Shown: positions 18,959 through 26,609 of the stretch, in pieces
Layout of the letters: each line of letters begins with the position of its first letter
Position numbering within the stretch: position 1 is the first letter of the stretch
Assembly (NCBI RefSeq): GCF_014195535.1
Contig: NZ_JACIBY010000001.1
Location: forward strand, 1-64,000
DNA: 64,000 nt
Source: Runella defluvii
GTDB lineage: Bacteria; Bacteroidota; Bacteroidia; Cytophagales; Spirosomataceae
Direction: 5' to 3'
Notes under the pieces: model-generated
Databases searched by the model: none
Told to the model about the DNA's origin: nothing
Seen by the model: the letters and a program-made list of their open reading frames with translations, nothing else
Position numbers and translations under genes: made by a program

Positions 18959-19948
18959 TTAGTATGTTAGTTTTTGAATGGTTCCAAGGGCGTAGCTCAA
19001 AAGGTAAAATTCGCGGTTTCCGCTGCGTTCGATGTCGGTTGGCATCATGATGCTTGGGAGTAATACTTTGCCTTCTTCGTTGACCACTTTACCCGAAAGC
19101 GGTTGAAAGCCCGTTGCGCCAAACTCCGCCATCTGAATCGCCAATGGCTTGTTGTTTTTAGAAAGCGTCAAATGCGACAAAGTCGTAAAACCTGTTTTGT
19201 ACTCACTTACGGTACCGTCGGTCGTTATTTGGTACATTTTAGCGTTACCTGGAGCAAACGGAAATCCGCTGAGCGTTGTCACTAAGAAACGCGTGCCATC
19301 AAATACAATTCCCGTCGGAACGGCTTCTATTTTGGTTCCTGCATCGGGGATTTTGGCAAACAAGCTCAATTTCCCCGTGGCCTTGTCGCGTTTAAAGATG
19401 GCATTGGCACCTGCGTCGGCGATGTATAGATTGCCATCGGGGCCAACGACCAAATCAAACACGTTGGAATTGATAGGGTCGGTAAGTTTGAGGGTACGGA
19501 TGTAGGTGCCTAAATCCTCCTTTTGGGCAGTAGAAATATTAAGAGGAGCATCGCCTGCTTTGAAAGAAGCAACGTCAATGGTATAAAGCATTCCACTGAC
19601 ACCGTGAAGCACGTACAATTTTCCGTCGTGGAAAAGAGGGTGGCTCATGCCTTCAATTGCCCCGTTGGCAATGACCGAAGGGAAGCCCGTCATGGCCGTC
19701 GTTTTTGTTCCTTGTGGAGTAATCATGACGATGCTTCCGTCGTTTTTACCCGTACCAGCTTCGGTGACCCAAAGCTGCCCTTTGGTGTCGAGGGTAAGCC
19801 CGATGGGAGCGCGTAATTGATCTGCAAAGTTGGCCGCCGTCAATTGCTCTGGTTCGGGCACGACTTCTTCTTTTTCATTACAAGCCACAAGCCAACCAAC
19901 CAATACGACAGTCGAAAGAGATAACCAAAATGTGCGGGAAGTTTTCAT
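18959..19948 (-). CDS. ScyD/ScyE-family beta-propeller lipoprotein
   Basis: This 329-residue lipoprotein (LVGWLVAC lipobox, Cys23) has NHL/SMP-30-like blades: LRAPIGLTLDTKGQLWVTEAG, VFDLVVGPDGNLYIADAGANAIFKRD, and VPTGIVFDGTRFLVTTLSGFPFAPG. The GFPFAPG segment is characteristic of the ScyD/ScyE family, named from scytonemin clusters but widespread with unknown function. It heads a two-gene operon with the cytochrome c lipoprotein, which suggests a periplasmic redox or binding role. That role is an inference. A TGTACAAATAT element lies about 32 bp upstream of the start. Confidence 0.85.
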   Translation of the reverse strand: MKTSRTFWLSLSTVVLVGWLVACNEKEEVVPEPEQLTAANFADQLRAPIGLTLDTKGQLWVTEAGTGKNDGSIVMITPQGTKTTAMTGFPSVIANGAIEGMSHPLFHDGKLYVLHGVSGMLYTIDVASFKAGDAPLNISTAQKEDLGTYIRTLKLTDPINSNVFDLVVGPDGNLYIADAGANAIFKRDKATGKLSLFAKIPDAGTKIEAVPTGIVFDGTRFLVTTLSGFPFAPGNAKMYQITTDGTVSEYKTGFTTLSHLTLSKNNKPLAIQMAEFGATGFQPLSGKVVNEEGKVLLPSIMMPTDIERSGNREFYLLSYALGTIQKLTY

Positions 19949-20037
19949 AAAAGAATGAGTTATGAGTGAATAAATAAGCTGTACAAATATCGTATCGAAC
20001 GGACTGTGGGTGTTAGCTCAAAATGAACATTCTTTGT

Positions 20038-20123
20038 CTCATTTTTGACATTTGAAAAATTTTGATGTAAAAAATTTCAATTTTTATTAACTCATTTTTG
20101 ACTTTCTTTTGCTCATTTTTGAC
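20038..20123. promoter_or_regulatory. Three direct repeats CTCATTTTTGAC in a divergent promoter region
   Basis: Exact copies of CTCATTTTTGAC lie at 20038-20049, 20091-20102 and 20112-20123. The last two are 21 bp apart, two helical turns, so a protein could bind both on one face. They lie between the ScyD-like gene (leftward) and the ATPase gene (rightward). The last copy ends 88 bp before the ATPase start. The rest of the 263-bp gap is very AT-rich. Confidence 0.6.
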
Positions 20124-20211
20124 AAAACGCTGTTTTTTGCCCATTTAAAGCGGGATTGTGTTAATTTTGAGTTGGGAAACCCCCAGGATTTTAGAAAAGC
20201 AGTTATTGCGC

Positions 20212-21540
20212 ATGGAACAACTACTGATAAAAAATTTTAAGGCCATTGTTAACCAAAAGGCAGTTCCCATTAAGATAAAACGAATGACGGTTTTGATGGG
20301 AGAGCAGGCGAGTGGGAAAAGTACGATAGGGAAGCTTGTCTATTTTTTTAAGACCATTCGAGAGGAAATTACTCTATTGTTTACTAGTGATTTCTTGGTC
20401 GTTGAAAGTAATTTCAAACTCGTTATACAAGGACAAATCCATTCCCGTTTTACTAAGCTCTTTGGCTCGTCTCGACGGCTTACTTCTTTTGAAATTACCT
20501 ATACATACGCAAATGGAGAGGTAATAGCCATTCGTAACAGCGAAGCAGGGAGTTTAGAAATAGATTTTGCCCATTGGCTCCCAAAATTACAGAAAGTAGT
20601 CGCGCTCAATAAAGAGCTCAAGCGGTTAGAAAATGCCTTTAGTGAACTGGAGAGAAAAGAGAGAGAGCGATTTATTAACGCTATTGCCAAAATTGTAAAT
20701 ACCCTTTTTGGAAGTACCCAATTAAATTTATACTTACCAGCTAGTAGAAACGCTGTCGTGTCTTTAGGAAATCATTTGCTAGAAATTTATGCGAAGTTAG
20801 ACAGTAATCAATTTGCCTATAATGAGGCTGAAGCGCATCGCTATACGTCCGAAAACGACATCATATTGTTAAAATTTATCCAATACAATCGCTTCTTGAG
20901 GAACAAATTTCAGCAATCAGGAAATTTCGCTGGGTTTATGCAAGACGAGCTCGACCTTAACCCTACTCTTGACACCACTGATGCACAGAAAATTCTTAAC
21001 AAAATTCAAAAAATTTTAAAAGGCAACTATATCAACGACCAAGAAGGGGAAAAGCTAGTTCTAGGAAACAATCAGTCTATTTTCTTGCAAAACGCTTCTT
21101 CGGGCCAGCAAGAAAGCATTCGGACACTGCAAGATATTTTCATCAATGTACTTTATGGCGACCCTGTTTTTAGGGTTATCGAAGAACCAGAGTCTCACCT
21201 TTTTGCCTCGGCCCAAAAAGAATTAATCGAAGCCTTAGCCATACTTGCCAATAAAAATCCTGAAAATCAGCTGCTTATTACTACCCACAGTACTTTTATT
21301 TTACGCGTTTTGGATAACCTCTTAAAAGCTGCTGAATTGGACAATACTGCTGCCGAGCAATTGATAGACCGTAGTGCATGGGTAAAGTTTGAAGATTTTT
21401 CGGCATATAATCTCGTAAACGGTGAGATCATAGATGCCCTCAATGACGAATTCAAGGGCGTGGATGCTGTACTATTTGATGATGTATCCTCACAAATTAG
21501 CAACGAATTTGATGAACTCCTAACTATCCAATACCCGTGA
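20212..21540 (+). CDS. AAA/ABC-type ATPase of a putative defence pair
   Basis: From the ATG at 20212 the product has 442 residues. It has the OLD/RecF/SMC-like ATPase plan: N-terminal strand LLIKNFKAI, Walker A GEQASGKST (30-38), a long helical middle (about 100-290), signature SSGQQES (near 296), Walker B FRVIEEPESHLF (near 321-332) and the H-loop ITTHSTFIL (near 357). There is no C-terminal TOPRIM domain, unlike OLD nucleases, so an effector must be separate. The next gene starts within its stop codon and is the natural candidate. It resembles ATPase subunits of two-gene phage defence systems (Septu, PARIS and similar), but I cannot assign it to a named one. The GTG at 20158 is a less likely start. 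Confidence 0.85.
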   Translation: MEQLLIKNFKAIVNQKAVPIKIKRMTVLMGEQASGKSTIGKLVYFFKTIREEITLLFTSDFLVVESNFKLVIQGQIHSRFTKLFGSSRRLTSFEITYTYANGEVIAIRNSEAGSLEIDFAHWLPKLQKVVALNKELKRLENAFSELERKERERFINAIAKIVNTLFGSTQLNLYLPASRNAVVSLGNHLLEIYAKLDSNQFAYNEAEAHRYTSENDIILLKFIQYNRFLRNKFQQSGNFAGFMQDELDLNPTLDTTDAQKILNKIQKILKGNYINDQEGEKLVLGNNQSIFLQNASSGQQESIRTLQDIFINVLYGDPVFRVIEEPESHLFASAQKELIEALAILANKNPENQLLITTHSTFILRVLDNLLKAAELDNTAAEQLIDRSAWVKFEDFSAYNLVNGEIIDALNDEFKGVDAVLFDDVSSQISNEFDELLTIQYP

Positions 21541-21992
21541 GTGATTGTAAAGACATCTACCAAAAATTAGGAGGGAATCAAGAATGTTATTCATCAGACA
21601 AAAGCGCTTCCGAACAGGGGAAAACATTTGTCATCAATTCAAAAAAGCATCCAAAGGTGTGTCGTATCAAATTAGACAAATGTTTGATTCCTGCGGTTGC
21701 TCATCAAAAACAGTGTGATTATTTGTTTGTAGAGGTGAGAGAAAATGACGAGCTCGAATACCTCTTTGTAGAATTAAAAGGTAATGCCAAAGAAGCATCC
21801 TATGCTTTCGAGCAAATTTGTCAAGCGATTGAGTTTATAAAAAAGAAAGTGGGGCAGATTCCACAGAAACACATCAGAGGGTTTATTGTTGGTGGAAAAG
21901 ATACGCAAGAAATGAATCGATTGAAGGAAAAATTCAAACGCAGCATCGGTCTGGAATTAAAACACAGTACTGGCTCCCGATATGAATTTTAA
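21537..21992 (+). CDS. Small PD-(D/E)XK-like protein paired with the ATPase
   Basis: This 151-residue soluble protein starts at GTG and overlaps the ATPase stop by 4 bp (GTGA), so translation is probably coupled. The middle reads CDYLFVEVRENDELEYLFVELKG, with Asp61, Glu79 and Lys81. This D-x17-E-x-K pattern sits on two predicted strands and is followed by an AYAFEQICQAIEFI-type helix, as in PD-(D/E)XK nuclease folds. It has no signal peptide or membrane segment. I infer that it is the nuclease or effector subunit. The fold assignment comes from motif pattern alone, and a structure prediction would be needed to confirm it. Confidence 0.65.
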   Translation: MSDCKDIYQKLGGNQECYSSDKSASEQGKTFVINSKKHPKVCRIKLDKCLIPAVAHQKQCDYLFVEVRENDELEYLFVELKGNAKEASYAFEQICQAIEFIKKKVGQIPQKHIRGFIVGGKDTQEMNRLKEKFKRSIGLELKHSTGSRYEF

Positions 21993-22104
21993 CGCAGTCT
22001 TTCTCTGCTTATTCTACTCTTGCTCTTGTTTTGCCCAACAGGCTTCCTCACTCCACAGCAATTTTAGCGGCTATCCCCTTCTGCTTTCTAGCAGAAAAGC
22101 GTAA
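21982..22104 (+). pseudogene. Remnant of a secreted-protein 5' end (40 codons)
   Basis: An ATG frame overlapping the end of the nuclease-like gene encodes MNFNAVFLCLFYSCSCFAQQ and about 20 more residues, then stops. The first 19 residues form a convincing Bacteroidota signal peptide ending in FAQ, but no mature domain follows. A small hairpin (TTCTGCT/AGCAGAA, 22079-22096) lies at its end. It may be the stump of a gene cut by insertion of the island, or a chance frame. Confidence 0.4.
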
Positions 22105-22130
22105 CTTTGGATAGGAAATTCAGTTCTACT

Positions 22131-22418
22131 ATGCAATCTCTGACAACCATCATTCAGTATTTAGAAAACTCACTGTTTTTCCAAACCTATAATTTGGAAA
22201 AAATTGGCATTTTTGGCTCAGTAGCACGTGAAGAGGATGCAAATGACTTAGACTTATTGATAGATGGCGACCCAAGTGACTTCAAAAAATGGATTCAATT
22301 CAAGGAAAAAATTGAAGCTGATTTAGCTATTAAAGTAGATATTATGTTTGAAAAATACGCCGACCCGATTATTCTTTATCGTGCAAAAAAAGACTTAATC
22401 TATGCAACAAGACATTAA
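22131..22418 (+). CDS. mntA: MNT-domain nucleotidyltransferase antitoxin (MntA-like)
   Basis: This 95-residue minimal nucleotidyltransferase carries IGIFGSVAREEDANDLDLLI. Gly29-Ser30 and Asp39/Asp41 form the GS-x(n)-DxD catalytic motif, with a spacer of 8 rather than the usual 9-10. In HEPN/MNT modules this protein neutralises the HEPN toxin, in studied cases by AMPylating a tyrosine near the toxin's RNase motif. The ATG at 22131 places the domain at the normal distance; a TTG 24 bases upstream is less likely. The gene overlaps the following HEPN gene by 17 bp, the usual arrangement of these pairs. Confidence 0.87.
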   Translation: MQSLTTIIQYLENSLFFQTYNLEKIGIFGSVAREEDANDLDLLIDGDPSDFKKWIQFKEKIEADLAIKVDIMFEKYADPIILYRAKKDLIYATRH

Positions 22419-22845
22419 AAATGATTTGGTTTATTTGCTCAGAATGCTTGAATCAATTGGAAAAATACAGCTGTACATTGCTAATTTCGATAAAGCTATT
22501 GAGTTTTTTCGAGCTAATGATCAACAAAATTTCAATGCTTCTCTTATGTTACTTATTAATATTGGAGAGCAGTCCAATCGAGTAAGTAACATTCTTAAAA
22601 TAAAACATTCTGATTTAGCATGGCTTCAGATAAAGAGTTTTCGTAATCGTGTAGCTCACGACTATATTGGTATTGACCGATTTATTGCATTTGACATTCT
22701 TCAAAACGAGTTGCCTACATTGAAACGCCAATTAGAACAAATTATACGTGTGGAAATGTTAGATGGTAATTTTGATAGAGAAGAATACAAACTTGCTCAA
22801 AATAGTGAATACTATACTCACATTGACTATAAAAATATTGAATAA
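22402..22845 (+). CDS. hepT: HEPN-domain RNase toxin (HepT-like)
   Basis: This 147-residue all-helical protein carries RNRVAHDY. Arg81, His86 and Tyr88 match the Rx4HxY catalytic motif of HEPN ribonucleases (DUF86/HepT). It pairs with the MNT gene just upstream and overlaps it. Known HepT proteins cleave RNA, and the toxic activity is released when the antitoxin is lost or overridden by stress or phage. About 35 residues after the domain are charged and poorly conserved in appearance. The gene is strikingly AT-rich compared with dnaE, which begins 11 bp later, so it looks acquired. Confidence 0.88.
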   Translation: MQQDIKNDLVYLLRMLESIGKIQLYIANFDKAIEFFRANDQQNFNASLMLLINIGEQSNRVSNILKIKHSDLAWLQIKSFRNRVAHDYIGIDRFIAFDILQNELPTLKRQLEQIIRVEMLDGNFDREEYKLAQNSEYYTHIDYKNIE

Positions 22846-22856
22846 TCTCCCCAATT

Positions 22857-25800
22857 ATGCAATTCTCCCACCTTCACTGCCACACCCAATATTCCCTACT
22901 CGACGGGGCGGCAGATATAAAAAAGCTGTTTAAAAAGGCCAAAGCCGACGACATGCCCGCCATCGCCATTACCGACCACGGCAACATGTTTGGCGTATTT
23001 GAGTTTGTGGCCGAAGGACATAAACAAGGCATTAAACCCATCGTAGGCTGTGAGTTTTATTTGGTAGAAGACCGCCACAAAAAACAGTTTACTAAAGAAC
23101 AAAAGGACGTTCGCCGCCATCAATTATTGTTGGCCAAAAACGCCGAAGGCTATCGCAACTTGGCTAAACTATGCTCGCTGGGCTTCATCGAAGGCATGTA
23201 CGGCAAATACCCACGCATCGATAAAGAACTGCTGGTCAAGTACCACAAAGGACTCATCGCCACGACTTGTTGCATCGGAGCAAGTGTACCACAGGCTATC
23301 ATCAAAAAAGGGGAAGAGGCGGGTCGCCAAGAGTTTAAGTGGTGGCTCGATTTGTTTGGCGATGACTACTATGTCGAAATCCAACGACATGGTATCCGCG
23401 ACCAAATTATTGCCAACGATGCACTGCTCAAATACGCAAAAGAGTTCAACGTCAAGGTGATATGTTCCAATGATAGCCATTACGTAGAGCAAGATGACGC
23501 CAACGCCCACGATATTTTGTTGTGTGTCAATACGGGTGACAAACAATCTACGCCTACCAACAAGGACTTTGACGACGAAAATCCAATGCCTAAGGGCACG
23601 CGCTTTGCGTTTTTCAACGATGAGTTTTATTTCAAAACCAAAGACGAAATGCTCAAAACGTTCAGTGACTTGCCCGAATCGCTGGACAATACGCAAGAAA
23701 TCGTTGATAAAGTAGAGTTGTTAAAGCTCAATCGAGATATTTTATTGCCCAACTTCCCCATTCCTGAAGAGTTTAAGAAACACAGTATTTCGCAAATGAT
23801 TGAGTTCAATGGTAAAATGAAAGAACTCACCGCCGATGTACTTAATCAGTGGGAATACCTCAAGCATTGGACGTTTGAAGGGGCTCGAAAAAAATACAAG
23901 GAAATTACGCCAGAAGTAGAGGAACGACTCAACTTTGAACTGAATACCATCAAAAACATGGGTTTTCCTGGCTACTTTCTCATCGTTGCCGACTTTATCC
24001 AAGCGGGGCGCGACATGGGTGTACTCATTGGGCCAGGGCGGGGATCGGCAGCAGGAAGCGCCGTAGCGTATGCCATCGGAATCACCAACATTGACCCCAT
24101 TAAGTACGACCTCCTTTTTGAGCGTTTTTTGAATCCCGACCGTATCTCCATGCCCGATATTGATACGGACTTCGACGACGAAGGCCGCCAACGGGTGATT
24201 GATTACGTGGTGCAGAAATACGGTAAAAATCAGGTAGCTCAAATCATTACCTACGGTACAATGGCCGCCAAATCGTCGATTAAGGACGTGGCGCGGGTGA
24301 TGGATTTGCCATTGCAAGAGGCCAATGCCGTGGTGAAACTCGTGCCTGATAAGCCGACGTACAACATGAACTTGGACAAGGTGTTTAAAGTACCTCTCGA
24401 AAAAATGGCGGATGTTGTGACACCCGACGAGGTCGAAAACTTAAAACGCCTCCGTGAAATGCTGAAAGGCAATGACCTCACGGCCAAAGTTCTCAAAGAA
24501 GCTCAAAAATTAGAGGGAACCGTTCGGAACGTGGGTATTCACGCGGCAGGGATTATCATTGCCCCATCCGACCTGACGGATTTGATTCCTGTGAGTACCT
24601 CTAAAGAATCGAGCTTGTTGATTACGCAGTACGAAGGGAAAATTATTGAAGATGCGGGGGTTATCAAGATGGACTTCTTGGGGCTGCGAAACTTGACCAT
24701 CATCAAGGAAGCTCTTCGGATGATTGAGGCCAACCACGGGGTAAAAATTGATATTGATTACATTCCGCTCGATGACATCAAGGTGTTTGAGCTTTTCCAA
24801 CGTGGTGAGACCAACGCCGTCTTTCAGTTTGAATCAGACGGGATGAAAAAGTACATGCGCGAACTCAAGCCTGACCGTTTTGAAGACCTTATCGCCATGA
24901 ACGCCCTGTATCGTCCAGGCCCGATTGCGTACATTCCTAACTTCATCAACCGTAAACACGGCCGTGAAAAAGTAGAATACGACCTCCCCGAAATGGAGGA
25001 GTATTTGGCTGAAACACAGGGTATTGCAACGTATCAAGAGCAGATTATGTTGCTTTCCCAGAAGTTAGCAGGTTTTAGTAAGGGTGATGCCGACGTACTG
25101 CGGAAGGCCATGGGGAAAAAGCAGATTGAGGTACTAAACAAGATGAAGAGTAAATTTATTGAGGGAGGAAAGAAAAACAACCTTGATGAGAAAAAACTCG
25201 ATAAGGTCTGGACGGACTGGGAAGCTTTTGCCTCGTATGCCTTTAACAAATCGCACTCTACTTGCTATGCTTTTGTGGCCTACCAAACGGCGTATCTCAA
25301 AGCCCATTATCCCGCCGAATACATGGCGGCCGTCTTGACAAGTTCGCTGGGAAACATTGAAAAAATCACGTTCTTCCTCGAAGAATGTAAAGCCCTCGGA
25401 ATTCCTGTGTTGGGCCCCGACGTCAACGAATCGGAACGGCGTTTTGGGGTAAACAAACGCGGCGAAATTCGTTTTGGATTGGGAGGGATTAAAGGAACAG
25501 GTGACGCCGCCGTAGAAAGCATCATCGAAGAAAGAACCAATAACGGCCCTTTCAAAGACCTTTTTGACTTTATGACTCGGGTTAACTTACGAACTGTCAA
25601 CAAGAAAACCATCGAATCATTGGCCTATGCGGGGGCGTTTGACTTGTTTGAGGAATACCACCGTGCTCAGTATTTTACAGCCGCTGATGGTGAACAACAA
25701 AACTTAATCGAAAAATTAATCAAATACGCCAACGCCGTTCAAGCCGATAAATCCAACGCGCAGGCGTCGTTATTTGGTGGTTTTGGCGGTAGTGGCGCCG

Positions 25801-26561
25801 ATATTGCCAAACCCAAAGCGCCTATTGTAGAGCAGTGGAGTGACATAGAGCGGTTACGTTTTGAAAAAGACGTAGTTGGTTTCTACATTTCGGGTCACCC
25901 GCTTGATATGTATCGATTGGAGTTGACCAACTTCTGTACTTGTACCCTCGATAAAGTGATGCTCACTTCTGAAGTGACAGAAACCAGCGATACCGAGGAA
26001 GGAGATATACCTGCCGTTGCCAACGTAGAGATCGGCGGCCGCCCGCTCTTGTTTGGCAAAGACATTACGGTGGCGGGTATTGTGAGTAGTAGCCAAGTCA
26101 GAACCACCAAAACAGGAAACCCGTTTTGTATCTTCAAGCTCGAAGATTACGCGGGTTCGATGGAAATGGCGCTTTTTGGCGAAGATTTTGTGAAATTTTC
26201 GGCTTACGTCCAAATGGGGCACTTTTTGTTTGTCAAAGGGAAAATTCAAAACCGCTGGAAACAAGAAGATCAATACGAGTTTAAAATCACGTCGATGCAG
26301 CTTTTGAATGAAGTTCGTGAAAAACTCACCAAAGAAATCAAGCTACAACTTGATTTGGACATGTTGGATGGGGTACTCGTTACCAAACTCAACGAAGCCG
26401 TTCAAGCCTACCCTGGCCACTGTGCGCTCACGGTGTCGGTGGTGGATCATCAAAGTCGGACGGAGGTGAAACTTCAATCACGAACGCACCGAGTTGCACC
26501 TACCAACGAGTTCTTTAAACTGATAGAATCCATGGGAGGGGTGAATTTTTCGGTCAATTAA
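22857..26561 (+). CDS. dnaE: DNA polymerase III alpha subunit
   Basis: The 1,234-residue replicative polymerase begins with a PHP domain (FSHLHCHTQYSLLDGAADI, then ITDHGNMFG). The polymerase core follows: GPGRGSAAGS near 390, catalytic PDIDTDF near 433-439, GDADVLRKAMGKK near 740, and FNKSHSTCYAFVAYQTAYLKAHYPAEY near 800. Near 1070-1110 is the OB fold (VAGIVSSSQVRTTKTGNPF, LEDYAGSMEMALFGEDF). The length suits the family and no intein interrupts the motifs. Its start lies 11 bp after hepT, so transcription of the accessory island probably runs into it unless dnaE has an internal promoter there. Confidence 0.97.
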   Translation: MQFSHLHCHTQYSLLDGAADIKKLFKKAKADDMPAIAITDHGNMFGVFEFVAEGHKQGIKPIVGCEFYLVEDRHKKQFTKEQKDVRRHQLLLAKNAEGYRNLAKLCSLGFIEGMYGKYPRIDKELLVKYHKGLIATTCCIGASVPQAIIKKGEEAGRQEFKWWLDLFGDDYYVEIQRHGIRDQIIANDALLKYAKEFNVKVICSNDSHYVEQDDANAHDILLCVNTGDKQSTPTNKDFDDENPMPKGTRFAFFNDEFYFKTKDEMLKTFSDLPESLDNTQEIVDKVELLKLNRDILLPNFPIPEEFKKHSISQMIEFNGKMKELTADVLNQWEYLKHWTFEGARKKYKEITPEVEERLNFELNTIKNMGFPGYFLIVADFIQAGRDMGVLIGPGRGSAAGSAVAYAIGITNIDPIKYDLLFERFLNPDRISMPDIDTDFDDEGRQRVIDYVVQKYGKNQVAQIITYGTMAAKSSIKDVARVMDLPLQEANAVVKLVPDKPTYNMNLDKVFKVPLEKMADVVTPDEVENLKRLREMLKGNDLTAKVLKEAQKLEGTVRNVGIHAAGIIIAPSDLTDLIPVSTSKESSLLITQYEGKIIEDAGVIKMDFLGLRNLTIIKEALRMIEANHGVKIDIDYIPLDDIKVFELFQRGETNAVFQFESDGMKKYMRELKPDRFEDLIAMNALYRPGPIAYIPNFINRKHGREKVEYDLPEMEEYLAETQGIATYQEQIMLLSQKLAGFSKGDADVLRKAMGKKQIEVLNKMKSKFIEGGKKNNLDEKKLDKVWTDWEAFASYAFNKSHSTCYAFVAYQTAYLKAHYPAEYMAAVLTSSLGNIEKITFFLEECKALGIPVLGPDVNESERRFGVNKRGEIRFGLGGIKGTGDAAVESIIEERTNNGPFKDLFDFMTRVNLRTVNKKTIESLAYAGAFDLFEEYHRAQYFTAADGEQQNLIEKLIKYANAVQADKSNAQASLFGGFGGSGADIAKPKAPIVEQWSDIERLRFEKDVVGFYISGHPLDMYRLELTNFCTCTLDKVMLTSEVTETSDTEEGDIPAVANVEIGGRPLLFGKDITVAGIVSSSQVRTTKTGNPFCIFKLEDYAGSMEMALFGEDFVKFSAYVQMGHFLFVKGKIQNRWKQEDQYEFKITSMQLLNEVREKLTKEIKLQLDLDMLDGVLVTKLNEAVQAYPGHCALTVSVVDHQSRTEVKLQSRTHRVAPTNEFFKLIESMGGVNFSVN

Positions 26562-26609
26562 ATCGACAATTAGTTCCGCCGTTTTTCGTTTACTAGAAAA
26601 TAACGCATT

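Noticed and set aside
23169-24317. Minus-strand frames of 175 and 191 codons within dnaE
   Set aside because: They are antisense to a highly conserved gene and have no motifs of their own.
22857-26561. An intein in dnaE
   Set aside because: All polymerase motifs are in normal order and spacing and the length is standard.
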